From contig DJXY01000019.1 in NCBI GenBank assembly GCA_002449915.1, forward strand, positions 1 through 33,010: a stretch of DNA of 33,010 bases, read 5' to 3'. Origin of the DNA: Oribacterium sp. UBA6992. GTDB lineage: Bacteria > Bacillota > Clostridia > Lachnospirales > Lachnospiraceae. The translations under genes and the position numbers were made by a program. Shown here one piece after another: positions 8,173-15,792 of the stretch. The notes below the pieces were generated by a model. It did not search any database. It was given only the letters and a program-made list of their open reading frames with translations, and was not told the origin of the DNA. How positions within the stretch are numbered: position 1 is the first letter of the stretch; each line of letters opens with the position of its first letter.

Positions 8173-9837
8173 TTACTGCCCCGGATAGCGGAAGCCCGGA
8201 ATAACCTGGCTCCAGTCTGTAATACCCACCACAGCCTTGGCAAATTCCGAGGTCTGCTGTGTCAACGCCGGATTGTCAATATTGGCAAAGACATCTCTTG
8301 CAGGCTTGTGAATCATCACTTCCTGTCCATTGGCATCCTTTCCAACATACTCAAGCCCATCCGACATACCATCGCCTGCGGCTACATCAATCTGCCTTGT
8401 CAGAAGCATCGCATCAATATACGGATTGTTGTATACGATGTAATAGGCATACGCCACTGCCGCTGCCTGCTCCTGTGACACATCCTGCCCTTGTCCGGAA
8501 ACAGAGGTGAATCCCTGCTCTGTCAGGAAAATATGCCGTACCTTGCCATGCGTATCCAGCATGCCAGCGTTCTGCATATAATCGGTAATGACGTTAAGGT
8601 TGGCAAAGGTTACAATCGGAGAATTGACATCGGTCGTCACCTTCCCCTGATTTGTAGTAAGGTCATCCCAGAAATTAGGAGATACCAGCGGATAAGGATA
8701 AGGATGAAGTGCCAGCCCCCAGTCGATCCGCCCCTCCTCAATATCTATGTTATTAAAGGTATCCAGTACATCTCTTGCCTTATACTTGCCAAATACCCCG
8801 CTCTCCGGAAGCATGTTCCAGTAAAGATCCAGACTGAACATCACGTTGTCATTGGCAGACTCGCTCTTCATCGCTGTATAGAACACACGGAAGGCTCTCT
8901 GGTACATCCGGACATATGTTGTAATATCGGAAATACCCGCATAATTCCAGTACTGATTATTAATCTCATTGCCGATCACCCAGTTTGTCACCTTGCCATA
9001 TCCGTTTTTACCGTTATAACGTTTTGCAAGGAAGGATGCCATGGCCTTGATTGCGCGATAGCCTGACTCTGTTTCGACATTGAAGTCATAATACAAGGCT
9101 ACATTTCCTGCCTGCTGGGTAACGCCCGGACGGTAGAGCTCCGGATAAGCCGGGTTCCAGCTGTTAAGCAGCACCAGTGTAACCGCTACTCCATTGTCAC
9201 TCAGCTTTTTTACAGATTGATCAATATAGCTGATCATATCTGCATTGATCTGATAATTTTTACCTTCGTAATAGTACCAGATCCCCTTTCCAAAAAAATG
9301 CTCTGTCGCAAGGTCCAGACCGGCATGTTTAATATTCATGCTGATGGCATCATCCGCAAGATAATTTTCAATCCTAAGTCCTTTTTTGCCGGGATTCAGT
9401 GCCGGATCTGTATTGGTGGCAAGAACCTCCGGATTGGTGATGTAATGCCTGCTGCCAACCATCTGATACTTTCCGTTTTCCTTCACCGCAGCTGTAAACG
9501 CACTGTAGATCCGCTTCTCACCGGGACCTGCAAGAAGACTGGCGGAAAAGTCCATATTGCCTGCAATCGGTGCCGACGCAATCGGATCGGATCTGCCGCT
9601 TAAATCGCTCTGATACGGCTTTATCTCAAATATATAGAGCTTGCCATCCGTGCCCGTGCTGTCTCCATTGGTTGACACATTAATATTGATTTTGCTCTTG
9701 GTAGCCGTGTCAATGGTTACGGACTGTATAGCTGCCGTAAGGTTGTGCGCAAATGCTGTTATGGTTCCCCCACAGGTCAGCATCATAAGAGCCGCAAAGC
9801 TTAACAGCAGTTTCCTGCCGGTAAATTTAAGATGCAT
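8173..9837 (-). CDS. Secreted glycosidase-like protein (DUF5722 type)
   Basis: A 554-residue exported protein. A signal peptide is clear: basic MHLKFTGRK, hydrophobic core 10-29, likely cleavage after AFA (28-30). An N-terminal beta-rich domain (about 35-150) precedes a TIM-barrel-like domain (about 155-540). The latter shows the two carboxylates expected of clan GH-A: NEI at 290-292 (E291, acid/base) and LTEQGF with E440 (nucleophile), plus ALHPYPYP at 376-383. I recognise it as DUF5722-like; the substrate is unknown. I placed the start at 9837 because GGAGGC lies five bases upstream; the ATG nine codons earlier has no ribosome binding site. No lipobox or cell-wall-binding repeats are seen, so the product is probably released or held by the N-terminal domain. 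Confidence 0.82.
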   Translation of the reverse strand: MHLKFTGRKLLLSFAALMMLTCGGTITAFAHNLTAAIQSVTIDTATKSKININVSTNGDSTGTDGKLYIFEIKPYQSDLSGRSDPIASAPIAGNMDFSASLLAGPGEKRIYSAFTAAVKENGKYQMVGSRHYITNPEVLATNTDPALNPGKKGLRIENYLADDAISMNIKHAGLDLATEHFFGKGIWYYYEGKNYQINADMISYIDQSVKKLSDNGVAVTLVLLNSWNPAYPELYRPGVTQQAGNVALYYDFNVETESGYRAIKAMASFLAKRYNGKNGYGKVTNWVIGNEINNQYWNYAGISDITTYVRMYQRAFRVFYTAMKSESANDNVMFSLDLYWNMLPESGVFGKYKARDVLDTFNNIDIEEGRIDWGLALHPYPYPLVSPNFWDDLTTNQGKVTTDVNSPIVTFANLNVITDYMQNAGMLDTHGKVRHIFLTEQGFTSVSGQGQDVSQEQAAAVAYAYYIVYNNPYIDAMLLTRQIDVAAGDGMSDGLEYVGKDANGQEVMIHKPARDVFANIDNPALTQQTSEFAKAVVGITDWSQVIPGFRYPGQ

Positions 9838-10030
9838 TGTATGCCTCCATTTCTGTCTCAACATTCAGTCATAAACTAGTCGGTTTTGAGTTAAATGATA
9901 TCATCCACACATGATCTTAAGCTACATAATTTCCCTTACACTTTCTTACATTATTGCAGATTTTGATAAGACTTCTTCAAATCCTATAGGGGTAACATGA
10001 AAAAACGCATGAAAAAATTAAAAAGACACT

Positions 10031-10061
10031 AAAAAAGACATTGCCGAGGGCAATGTCTTTT
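10031..10061 (-). terminator. Terminator after the 195-residue secreted protein gene
   Basis: Stem AAAAGACATTGCC with its complement around a 3-base loop (GAG on the plus strand), and six Ts following on the minus strand. It starts seven bases after the stop codon at 10068. The 193 bases between this and the start at 9837 hold no gene; no convincing promoter for the DUF5722-type gene could be picked out. Confidence 0.85.
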
Positions 10062-10067
10062 GACTTT

Positions 10068-10655
10068 TTATTTCGTGACAACCGGTCCACCGGAAGCCGC
10101 AGACTCTGTTTCCTTGCTCGCAGCCTGTTTTTCCTGCTGTGCTTTTAACATTTCAGAAAAAATATTGTCATCTACAATGCCGAAATAATAGTCCACATAT
10201 TTTGTATCCTGCTCATCCATATAGACGCGCACATCATAACAGTGATTGACAAAATCATAAAGCGACCCGTCACCAAGACAGCTCTCATAGATATTGTCCG
10301 GCAGAAGCTGCTCACTGTCATTGATCTTTAAGGTCTTTTTAACAATCCGGTTTCGAACACCAAAATCCTGTCCGTCAACGTAAGTGTTTTCATATACTAT
10401 GACGTCTGCTTCCGAAATATCAGAGCTTGCAGACTCCAGATGAAATTCCGCATTATTGCAAACGATATAAGCCTTGCGTGTATTTTTAGATGCAGGATCA
10501 TTGACCTTGCCATCAACATAGTCGCTGTCCATCACCAGGCGAATCGGATCTTGTGCCTGCGCAGCACTTTTTGTTTTAGCCATCGCCGGAAAAGCTGTTC
10601 CCAAAATCATCGCACTGAGCAGAGCTCCCAGCTTCAAGGTTTTTAAACTTAACAT
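10068..10655 (-). CDS. Unrecognised secreted protein
   Basis: A 195-residue protein that I do not recognise. It has a typical signal peptide (MLSLKTLKLG, a hydrophobic stretch at 10-25, cleavage likely after AMA at 24-26). The mature part is acidic, rich in Asp, Tyr and Val, and predicted mostly beta, with two cysteines at about 125 and 138 that could pair outside the cell. The last 30 residues are a Lys/Gln/Glu/Ala/Ser-rich tail. Phrases such as VRVYMDEQDTKYVDYYFGIVDD suggest a small beta domain. It is a single-gene unit with its own promoter (10693-10721) and terminator. AAGGAG lies 14-15 bases before the ATG, a wider gap than usual. Confidence 0.75.
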   Translation of the reverse strand: MLSLKTLKLGALLSAMILGTAFPAMAKTKSAAQAQDPIRLVMDSDYVDGKVNDPASKNTRKAYIVCNNAEFHLESASSDISEADVIVYENTYVDGQDFGVRNRIVKKTLKINDSEQLLPDNIYESCLGDGSLYDFVNHCYDVRVYMDEQDTKYVDYYFGIVDDNIFSEMLKAQQEKQAASKETESAASGGPVVTK

Positions 10656-10692
10656 TATAATCTGTCAATCTCCTTTTAAGATTACAGGCTTT

Positions 10693-10721
10693 ATTATAAT
10701 GCAGTTTTAAGGGATCGGCAA
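10693..10721 (-). promoter_or_regulatory. Predicted promoter of the 195-residue secreted protein gene
   Basis: On the minus strand TTGCCG, a 17-base spacer and TATAAT, about 37 bases before the ATG. It lies in the 109-base gap after tyrS, where no clear terminator is seen. Confidence 0.65.
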
Positions 10722-10764
10722 GCAATGCGGTTTTTAGTAAGAGAATTGTAAAATTTACAGAGTC

Positions 10765-11985
10765 TTATCCAATCACCTTCACAAACTTTTTCTTGCCCTT
10801 CTGCACCACGATGCCATCCTTAAGTGCTTCTTTAGTAAAGCTCAAAGAGATATCTGTGACCTTTTCTCCTGCTGCAGTGACTCCGCCCTGCTGCACATTT
10901 CTTCTCGCATCGCCGCGGGAACTGCATAGACCGGAGGCTACCAGGATTCCGAGGATGTCAATGGAACCATCCTTATAATCCTCATCCTTGAGCAGAATCT
11001 TGGGCATATTTTCAGAATCTCCACCGCCCATAAATATGGCTTTGGCTGCCGTATCCGCCTTTTCTGCTTCCTCTCTGCCATGAACCATTTCCGTAAGTGA
11101 GAACGCGAGCTTCTCTTTTGCCTTGTTAAGGTCAGCGCCCTCCCACTTCGCCATCTCATCTATTTCCTCAAGCGGAATAAACGTAAGAAGCTTCATGCAT
11201 TTGATTACATCTGCATCATCAACATTTCTCCAGTACTGGTAGAAATCATACGGAGAAGTCTTTTTAGGATCCAGCCATACCGCGCCGCCGACGGTCTTGC
11301 CCATTTTTTTGCCCTCCGAATTGGTCAGCAGGGTAATGGTCAGCGCATAGGCATCCTTTCCCAGTTTCTTACGGATCAGCTCTGTTCCGGCAAGCATATT
11401 GGACCACTGGTCATCTCCGCCAAACTCCATATTGCAACCATAGTCATTGTACAGACGATAGAAATCATAGCCCTGCATCAGCATGTAGGAGAACTCCAGG
11501 AAGGTAAGTCCTCTCTCCATACGATTTACATAGGCTCTCGCACGTAACATATCGTTTACCGAGAAGCAGGAGCCGATATCCCGCATAAACTCCAGGAAAT
11601 TAAGATCCCGGAGCCAGTCTGCATTATTTACCATTCTGGCCTTGCCCTCACCAAACTCGATGAAGCGGCTCATCTGCTGCTTGAAGCATTCGCAGTTATG
11701 ATCAATCTGCTCAATGGTCATCATCTTACGCATATCTGTACGTCCGGATGGATCACCAATCATACCGGTTCCGCCGCCCACCAGAGCAATCGGCTTATTG
11801 CCGGCAGCCTGCAGACGCTTCATCAGAACCAGCGCCATAAAATGTCCTACATGCAGAGAATCTGCCGTCGGATCAAAACCAATATAAAAAGTGGCTTTAC
11901 CATTATTTACAAGATCCTTGATTTTGTCCTCGTCCGTAACCTGGGCGATCAGACCACGAGCTACCAGCTCCTCATAAACTCCCAT
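10765..11985 (-). CDS. tyrS: Tyrosyl-tRNA synthetase
   Basis: A 406-residue class I aminoacyl-tRNA synthetase that charges tRNA-Tyr. Seen: HVGH at 45-48 (HIGH motif), the tyrosine pocket signatures YMLMQGYDFYRL (167-178) and GGDDQWSNM (189-197), KMGKT at 227-231 (KMSKS loop) and a C-terminal S4 RNA-binding domain from about 340 to the end. The ATG has AGAGGGT upstream. It begins 33 bases after the stop of the DAHP synthase gene with no terminator or promoter between them, so tyrosine synthesis and charging are probably co-transcribed. A T-box leader, common for tyrS in Firmicutes, is absent from the 33-base gap and from the upstream leader. Confidence 0.97.
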   Translation of the reverse strand: MGVYEELVARGLIAQVTDEDKIKDLVNNGKATFYIGFDPTADSLHVGHFMALVLMKRLQAAGNKPIALVGGGTGMIGDPSGRTDMRKMMTIEQIDHNCECFKQQMSRFIEFGEGKARMVNNADWLRDLNFLEFMRDIGSCFSVNDMLRARAYVNRMERGLTFLEFSYMLMQGYDFYRLYNDYGCNMEFGGDDQWSNMLAGTELIRKKLGKDAYALTITLLTNSEGKKMGKTVGGAVWLDPKKTSPYDFYQYWRNVDDADVIKCMKLLTFIPLEEIDEMAKWEGADLNKAKEKLAFSLTEMVHGREEAEKADTAAKAIFMGGGDSENMPKILLKDEDYKDGSIDILGILVASGLCSSRGDARRNVQQGGVTAAGEKVTDISLSFTKEALKDGIVVQKGKKKFVKVIG

Positions 11986-12018
11986 ATGATACCCTCTTTC
12001 TATAGTTTCCGTTGATTA

Positions 12019-13062
12019 TCAGACCGTTGTCTGCTGCATATAATCATAAATCATGGAGATCAGCCTTTCCGTATCCTCCCAGCCAATACATGGATCGGTA
12101 ATGGATTTACCGTAAATATGCTCCTCCACCTTACAGCTGCCCTCGAGCAGATAGGACTCCACCATCAGACCCTTGACAAAGTTATTTAACTCCGGTGAGT
12201 ACTTCCGCGAATGCATAACCTCCTGTGCAATCCGCAGCTGCTCCTTGTATTTCTTAGCCGAGTTGCAGTGATTCGTATCCACAACTACTGCAGGATATTC
12301 AAGCTCTCGTTCATTATAAAGATTAAGCAAAAGCTTCAGGTCTTCATAGTGATAGTTTGGCATAATCTGACCATGCTTACTCTGCGAGCCTCTGAGAATC
12401 GCATGTGTATACGGGTTGCCATCCGACTTGACCTCCCACTCGCGGAAGATAAAATCATGCGGATGCTGACCGGCATAAATAGAGTTAAGCATAACACCGA
12501 GATCCCCCGAAGTCGGGTTTTTCATACCGGTTGGCACATCAATGCCGGAGGCCACCAGGCGGTGCTGCTGGTTCTCTACGGAACGCGCGCCTACCGCTAC
12601 ATAGCTCATGATATCCGAGAGATACCTGAGATTATCCGGATACAGCATTTCATCCGCCGTACTAAACCCGGTTTCCTTAAGCACTGCGAGATGCAGCTTA
12701 CGGATAGCTGCGATGCCATCCGCAACATTGGCGCCTTTTTCCGGATCCGGCTGATGCAGCATGCCCTTATACCCCTCACCTGTAGTTCTCGGCTTGTTGG
12801 TGTAGATTCTCGGGATAATCATGATCCGATCCTTCACCTGCTCCGCGACCTCTTTAAGCTTGCCGCAATACTCCAGCACAGGGTCCGGATGATCCGCGGA
12901 GCATGGTCCGATAATCAGAAGGAATCTCTTGGAATCCCCGCGGAAAATTGCTTTAACTTCTTCATCCCGTTCCGCCTTGATCTCGGCAAGCTCTGCGGAA
13001 AGAGGAATCTGCTCTCTGATTTCTGCCGAGGAAGGCAGCTTTCTTCTAAATTCAAATCCCAT
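12019..13062 (-). CDS. 3-deoxy-7-phosphoheptulonate (DAHP) synthase, class I
   Basis: A 347-residue enzyme joining phosphoenolpyruvate and erythrose 4-phosphate, the first step of the shikimate pathway. It belongs to the class I AroF/AroG/AroH-like type: GPCSADHP at 52-59 with the metal ligand C54, PRTTGEGYKG (91-100), ENQQHRLVASG (163-173), DTNHCNS with H265, E302 and D323, which match the known C/H/E/D metal site. An N-terminal extension of about 45 residues is present, the region that forms the feedback site in E. coli homologues; which aromatic amino acid inhibits it cannot be told by eye. AGGAG precedes the ATG. It leads the transcript that includes tyrS. Confidence 0.95.
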   Translation of the reverse strand: MGFEFRRKLPSSAEIREQIPLSAELAEIKAERDEEVKAIFRGDSKRFLLIIGPCSADHPDPVLEYCGKLKEVAEQVKDRIMIIPRIYTNKPRTTGEGYKGMLHQPDPEKGANVADGIAAIRKLHLAVLKETGFSTADEMLYPDNLRYLSDIMSYVAVGARSVENQQHRLVASGIDVPTGMKNPTSGDLGVMLNSIYAGQHPHDFIFREWEVKSDGNPYTHAILRGSQSKHGQIMPNYHYEDLKLLLNLYNERELEYPAVVVDTNHCNSAKKYKEQLRIAQEVMHSRKYSPELNNFVKGLMVESYLLEGSCKVEEHIYGKSITDPCIGWEDTERLISMIYDYMQQTTV

Positions 13063-13135
13063 ATGATCTCCTGTCTATCGGACATCCTTAAAAAGGAATT
13101 TCCGTCATTTTTCTATGATTCATAATTTATAGAAC

Positions 13136-13171
13136 AAAAATTTCGCCTATACCCGGAAAGTATAGGCGAAA
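13136..13171 (-). terminator. Terminator of the pst-phoU operon
   Basis: Twelve-base arms (13160-13171 and 13141-13152) pair perfectly around a 7-base loop and are followed by TTTTT on the minus strand. It lies about 110 bases after phoU. Its first arm contains the -10 box of the promoter predicted for the DAHP synthase gene. Confidence 0.88.
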
Positions 13172-13187
13172 TCAAACAATATTGCAA
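13159..13187 (-). promoter_or_regulatory. Predicted promoter of the DAHP synthase-tyrS unit, inside the phoU terminator
   Basis: On the minus strand TTGCAA, a 17-base spacer and TATACT. The -10 box is part of the first arm of the terminator hairpin. Transcription would begin near 13152, at the second arm, so the new transcript could not form the hairpin. Confidence 0.55.
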
Positions 13188-13278
13188 GTATGTAAAGCGT
13201 CTTATGCTGCACTTCCAGGCGCTTCCGCATGATTTATGCATGGCTGATATAATTTCAGTAAGCTTAAGGAAAACTCCG

Positions 13279-14025
13279 TCAGCTTGTTTTTTTATCGATT
13301 TTGATTTCCTGTTGGCTTGCTTCATCAAACTGATATTTTACCTTAAGCGGCCGCTCTCCATTGATGGAAAACTCCACCCACTCGGCGATATTGGTCGCAT
13401 GGTCTCCGATCCTCTCAAAGTATTTTGCGACCATCAGAAGATCCAGCAGTGACTCTCCCTGCTCCGGATGCCTGGAGATCATCTCCGCAATCTCTTCCTT
13501 GACCTTTACAAAAAGCTCATCCACGACATCATCGGATTTCTCCACGACCTTTGCTATTTCCAGATTTCTTTTGATAAAAGAGTCGACTGCCCGCATGACC
13601 ATGTTCATGGTTGCGCTTGCCATATCCTGGATATGGACAGCCGATTCCAGTGTACCCTTGTTTTCCGTCGACAGGTACTTTGCAATATCCGCGATGTCCG
13701 AACACTGATCGCCGATTCGTTCCATGTCGGAAATCATTTTGAGTGCGGCAGAAACATAGCGGAGGTCTCTTGCCACCGGCTGCTGCTCCAGGAGCAGACG
13801 TAAGCACTGGTTTTCTATCGTTCTTTCCAGCTTGTCAATCTCCGCATCCGATTCATAGATCTTTTCAATAAGACGTTCCGTCACACTGGACTCATGACTC
13901 CTGCTGATTTCGTTAATACTGGACAATGCTACCGCAACCTGTCCGATGCACTCTTCGCAGCAGGACCCCATTTCCGTTAGATTACGATTAAGATCGTCCA
14001 GCTGCCGGTCAAATCTGTTCCGCAT
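13279..14025 (-). CDS. phoU: Phosphate signalling/uptake regulator PhoU
   Basis: A 248-residue all-helical protein made of two PhoU repeats (about 10-100 and 115-210). The metal-binding motifs appear as ERIGDQCSDIAD (about 97-108) and ERIGDHATNIAEW (about 205-217). PhoU restrains phosphate uptake through PstSCAB and phosphate signalling through the PhoR-type kinase; no phoPR genes lie in this window. The ATG has GGAGGT eight bases upstream, and this site sits inside the preceding 54-residue ORF, whose stop lies 17 bases within phoU. An 11-residue tail rich in Lys follows the second repeat. It is the last gene of the operon, followed by a terminator at 13136-13171. Confidence 0.95.
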   Translation of the reverse strand: MRNRFDRQLDDLNRNLTEMGSCCEECIGQVAVALSSINEISRSHESSVTERLIEKIYESDAEIDKLERTIENQCLRLLLEQQPVARDLRYVSAALKMISDMERIGDQCSDIADIAKYLSTENKGTLESAVHIQDMASATMNMVMRAVDSFIKRNLEIAKVVEKSDDVVDELFVKVKEEIAEMISRHPEQGESLLDLLMVAKYFERIGDHATNIAEWVEFSINGERPLKVKYQFDEASQQEIKIDKKTS

Positions 14026-14173
14026 GGCATCTTACCTCCGGATTCATGTTTTTCTTAAAAAATTCCTGTGTCAGACTCCAGATACTCCGGCACGCCTTTG
14101 CCAGGCAGCGCTTCGGCAAAGCCGCAATATAAAACCACATCACTGCAAGGTCCCAGAATCCTATCTTTTTCAT
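14009..14173 (-). CDS. Possible 54-residue small protein between pstB and phoU
   Basis: An open frame of 54 codons fills the pstB-phoU gap exactly: its ATG starts 4 bases after the pstB stop and its TGA lies 17 bases inside phoU. GGGTGATC, which resembles the outer part of the full Shine-Dalgarno sequence, overlaps the pstB stop just before it, so coupled translation is plausible. The product is basic and partly hydrophobic: MKKIGFWDLAVMWFYIAAL (1-19) could be a short membrane helix, then KRCLAKACRSIW with two Cys, and a Lys-rich stretch EFFKKNMNPE. I know no such family. It could be chance; its 3' end also carries the phoU ribosome binding site. Confidence 0.4.
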   Translation of the reverse strand: MKKIGFWDLAVMWFYIAALPKRCLAKACRSIWSLTQEFFKKNMNPEVRCHAEQI

Positions 14174-14177
14174 ATGA

Positions 14178-14942
14178 TCACCCAAACCTTCCTGTAATAT
14201 AATCCTCGGTTTTTTTCTCCTTAGGCATGGAAAACAGCTGGTCTGTCGGACCCGTCTCAATGAGATCTCCCAGCAGAAAGAACGCTGTCTTATCCGAGAT
14301 TCTTGTTGCCTGCTGCATATTGTGCGTGACAATGACAATCGTAAGATCTTTTTTAAGGTCAATCGCAAGATCCTCAATTTTAGCCGTGGAAATCGGATCC
14401 AGTGCAGAGGTCGGCTCATCCATCAGGAGTACCTCAGGTTTTACCGCCAGCGCTCTTGCAATGCAAAGTCTCTGCTGCTGTCCACCGGAAAGTCCCAGCG
14501 CAGATTTCCCAAGACGATCTTTAAGCTCATCCCAGATCGCCGCCTGCTTAAGCGAAGTTTCCACGATCTCATCCAGCTTCTGACGATTCCGGATTCCATG
14601 TGTTCTTGGTCCGTAAGCAATATTGTCATAAATCGACATTGGGAATGGATTTGGCTTCTGGAAAACCATACCAACCCGTTTCCTTAAATAATTCACATCC
14701 ATGGACTTGTCATAGATGTTATCCTGATCCAGAAGGATCTCTCCATCAATGACACAGCCCTCGACTAAATCATTCATCCGGTTTAAGGATTTAAGAAGTG
14801 TGGACTTTCCACATCCACTCGGTCCGATAAACGCCGTGATTTCATTGGTCTTGATATCCAGATTGATATTATGCAGTGCATGAAACTGACCATAATGCAG
14901 ATTCATATTTCGTATTGTAAACTTGTTCTGTGAAGTGTCCAT
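14178..14942 (-). CDS. pstB: Phosphate ABC transporter ATPase PstB
   Basis: A 254-residue ATP-binding subunit that powers phosphate import through PstC-PstA. Seen: Walker [10 protein letters not shown] (40-48), the Q-loop [18 protein letters not shown] (about 94-111), signature LSGGQQQR (about 150-157), Walker [13 protein letters not shown] (about 173-184) and the switch histidine in VTHNMQQA. The QKPNPFP phrase is typical of PstB. The gap to pstA is 24 bases. Its TGA is 4 bases from the ATG of the small ORF that precedes phoU. Confidence 0.97.
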   Translation of the reverse strand: MDTSQNKFTIRNMNLHYGQFHALHNINLDIKTNEITAFIGPSGCGKSTLLKSLNRMNDLVEGCVIDGEILLDQDNIYDKSMDVNYLRKRVGMVFQKPNPFPMSIYDNIAYGPRTHGIRNRQKLDEIVETSLKQAAIWDELKDRLGKSALGLSGGQQQRLCIARALAVKPEVLLMDEPTSALDPISTAKIEDLAIDLKKDLTIVIVTHNMQQATRISDKTAFFLLGDLIETGPTDQLFSMPKEKKTEDYITGRFG

Positions 14943-14966
14943 TTTTCTCCTGATTTCTGACTATAC

Positions 14967-15788
14967 TCAGACCTTTACGAGTTTTTTTGCCGCGAATGCA
15001 GACAATGCATTGATCCCCAGAACCACTACCAGTAAAACGACCGCCGTGGCATATGCCTGATTGGTATAGAGTCCTTCATTGGTCAAGACATACATATGGA
15101 TTGCAAGCGTTCTGCCTGATCCCATCACACTGGCAGGAATCCCTGCTACTGTCCCGGAGGTATAAATCAATGCGGCGGTTTCGCCGACGATTCGGCCAAT
15201 AGCAAGGATCACTCCCGCCAGGATGCCGGGGATACTAGCCGGCAGTACTATAGCAAAAATTGTCCGTAGCTTTCCGGCGCCAAGGCCAAATGATCCCTCT
15301 CTAAAAAGATCCGGTACTGCCTTCAGCGATTCCTCTGTCTGCCGCATGATAAGAGGCAGGATCATGATGCTGATCGTAAGAGCGCCTCCAAGGATGGAAT
15401 ACCCCATACCAAGCTGCATCACAAACAAGAGATATCCAAAAAGGCCATAAATAATGGAAGGAATGCCGGAAAGTGTTTCTGTCGTGAGCCGGATAAGCTC
15501 CACCAGCTTTGAACCTTTTTTAGCATATTCCACAAGATAGATGGCAGATCCGACTCCCATAGGCACTGCTACGAGAAGCGACAGGAAAACCATCACAATG
15601 GTATTGATCAGTGCAGGCATCAGGGAAACATTTTCCGTATTATATTCCAAGGCAAAAAGACTTGGTTTCAGATACGGTATCCCTTTCATCAGAATATACG
15701 CAATGAGAAACAGCAGTGTTGCCACAGTAAGAATCGCTGCAATATATGTTAAAAGTCTAAGCAGTACGCTTTCTGTTTTCTGACTCAT
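14967..15788 (-). CDS. pstA: Phosphate ABC transporter permease PstA
   Basis: A 273-residue inner-membrane subunit with six predicted helices. The first spans about 10-33; the permease core starts near 65. The ABC-permease EAA-like loop reads EESLKAVPDLFREGSFGLGAGKLRTIFAIVLP-type sequence near 152-183, with the conserved Gly expected to contact PstB. The phrase GIPSIIYGLFGY (about 107-118) is typical of Pst permeases. The stop codon of pstC lies 4 bases upstream, so the two are probably coupled. Confidence 0.95.
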   Translation of the reverse strand: MSQKTESVLLRLLTYIAAILTVATLLFLIAYILMKGIPYLKPSLFALEYNTENVSLMPALINTIVMVFLSLLVAVPMGVGSAIYLVEYAKKGSKLVELIRLTTETLSGIPSIIYGLFGYLLFVMQLGMGYSILGGALTISIMILPLIMRQTEESLKAVPDLFREGSFGLGAGKLRTIFAIVLPASIPGILAGVILAIGRIVGETAALIYTSGTVAGIPASVMGSGRTLAIHMYVLTNEGLYTNQAYATAVVLLVVVLGINALSAFAAKKLVKV

Positions 15789-15792
15789 AAGA

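Noticed and set aside
7807..9950. A 12-base word CACTTTCTTACA present at 7807-7818 and 9939-9950, both upstream of minus-strand genes, as if a shared regulatory site.
   Set aside because: In 33 kb, tens of 12-base repeats are expected by chance, and the distances to the two genes and promoters do not match.
12211..13125. A long open frame (304 codons) on the plus strand over the DAHP synthase gene.
   Set aside because: It is antisense to a well-supported gene, has no ribosome site and a composition typical of shadow frames. The same holds for 20422-21393 (opposite relA) and 28942-29841 (opposite tkt).
11986..13152. T-box riboswitch for tyrS or the DAHP synthase gene.
   Set aside because: The gap before tyrS is 33 bases and the leader before the DAHP synthase gene lacks the conserved T-box sequence and stem I features.
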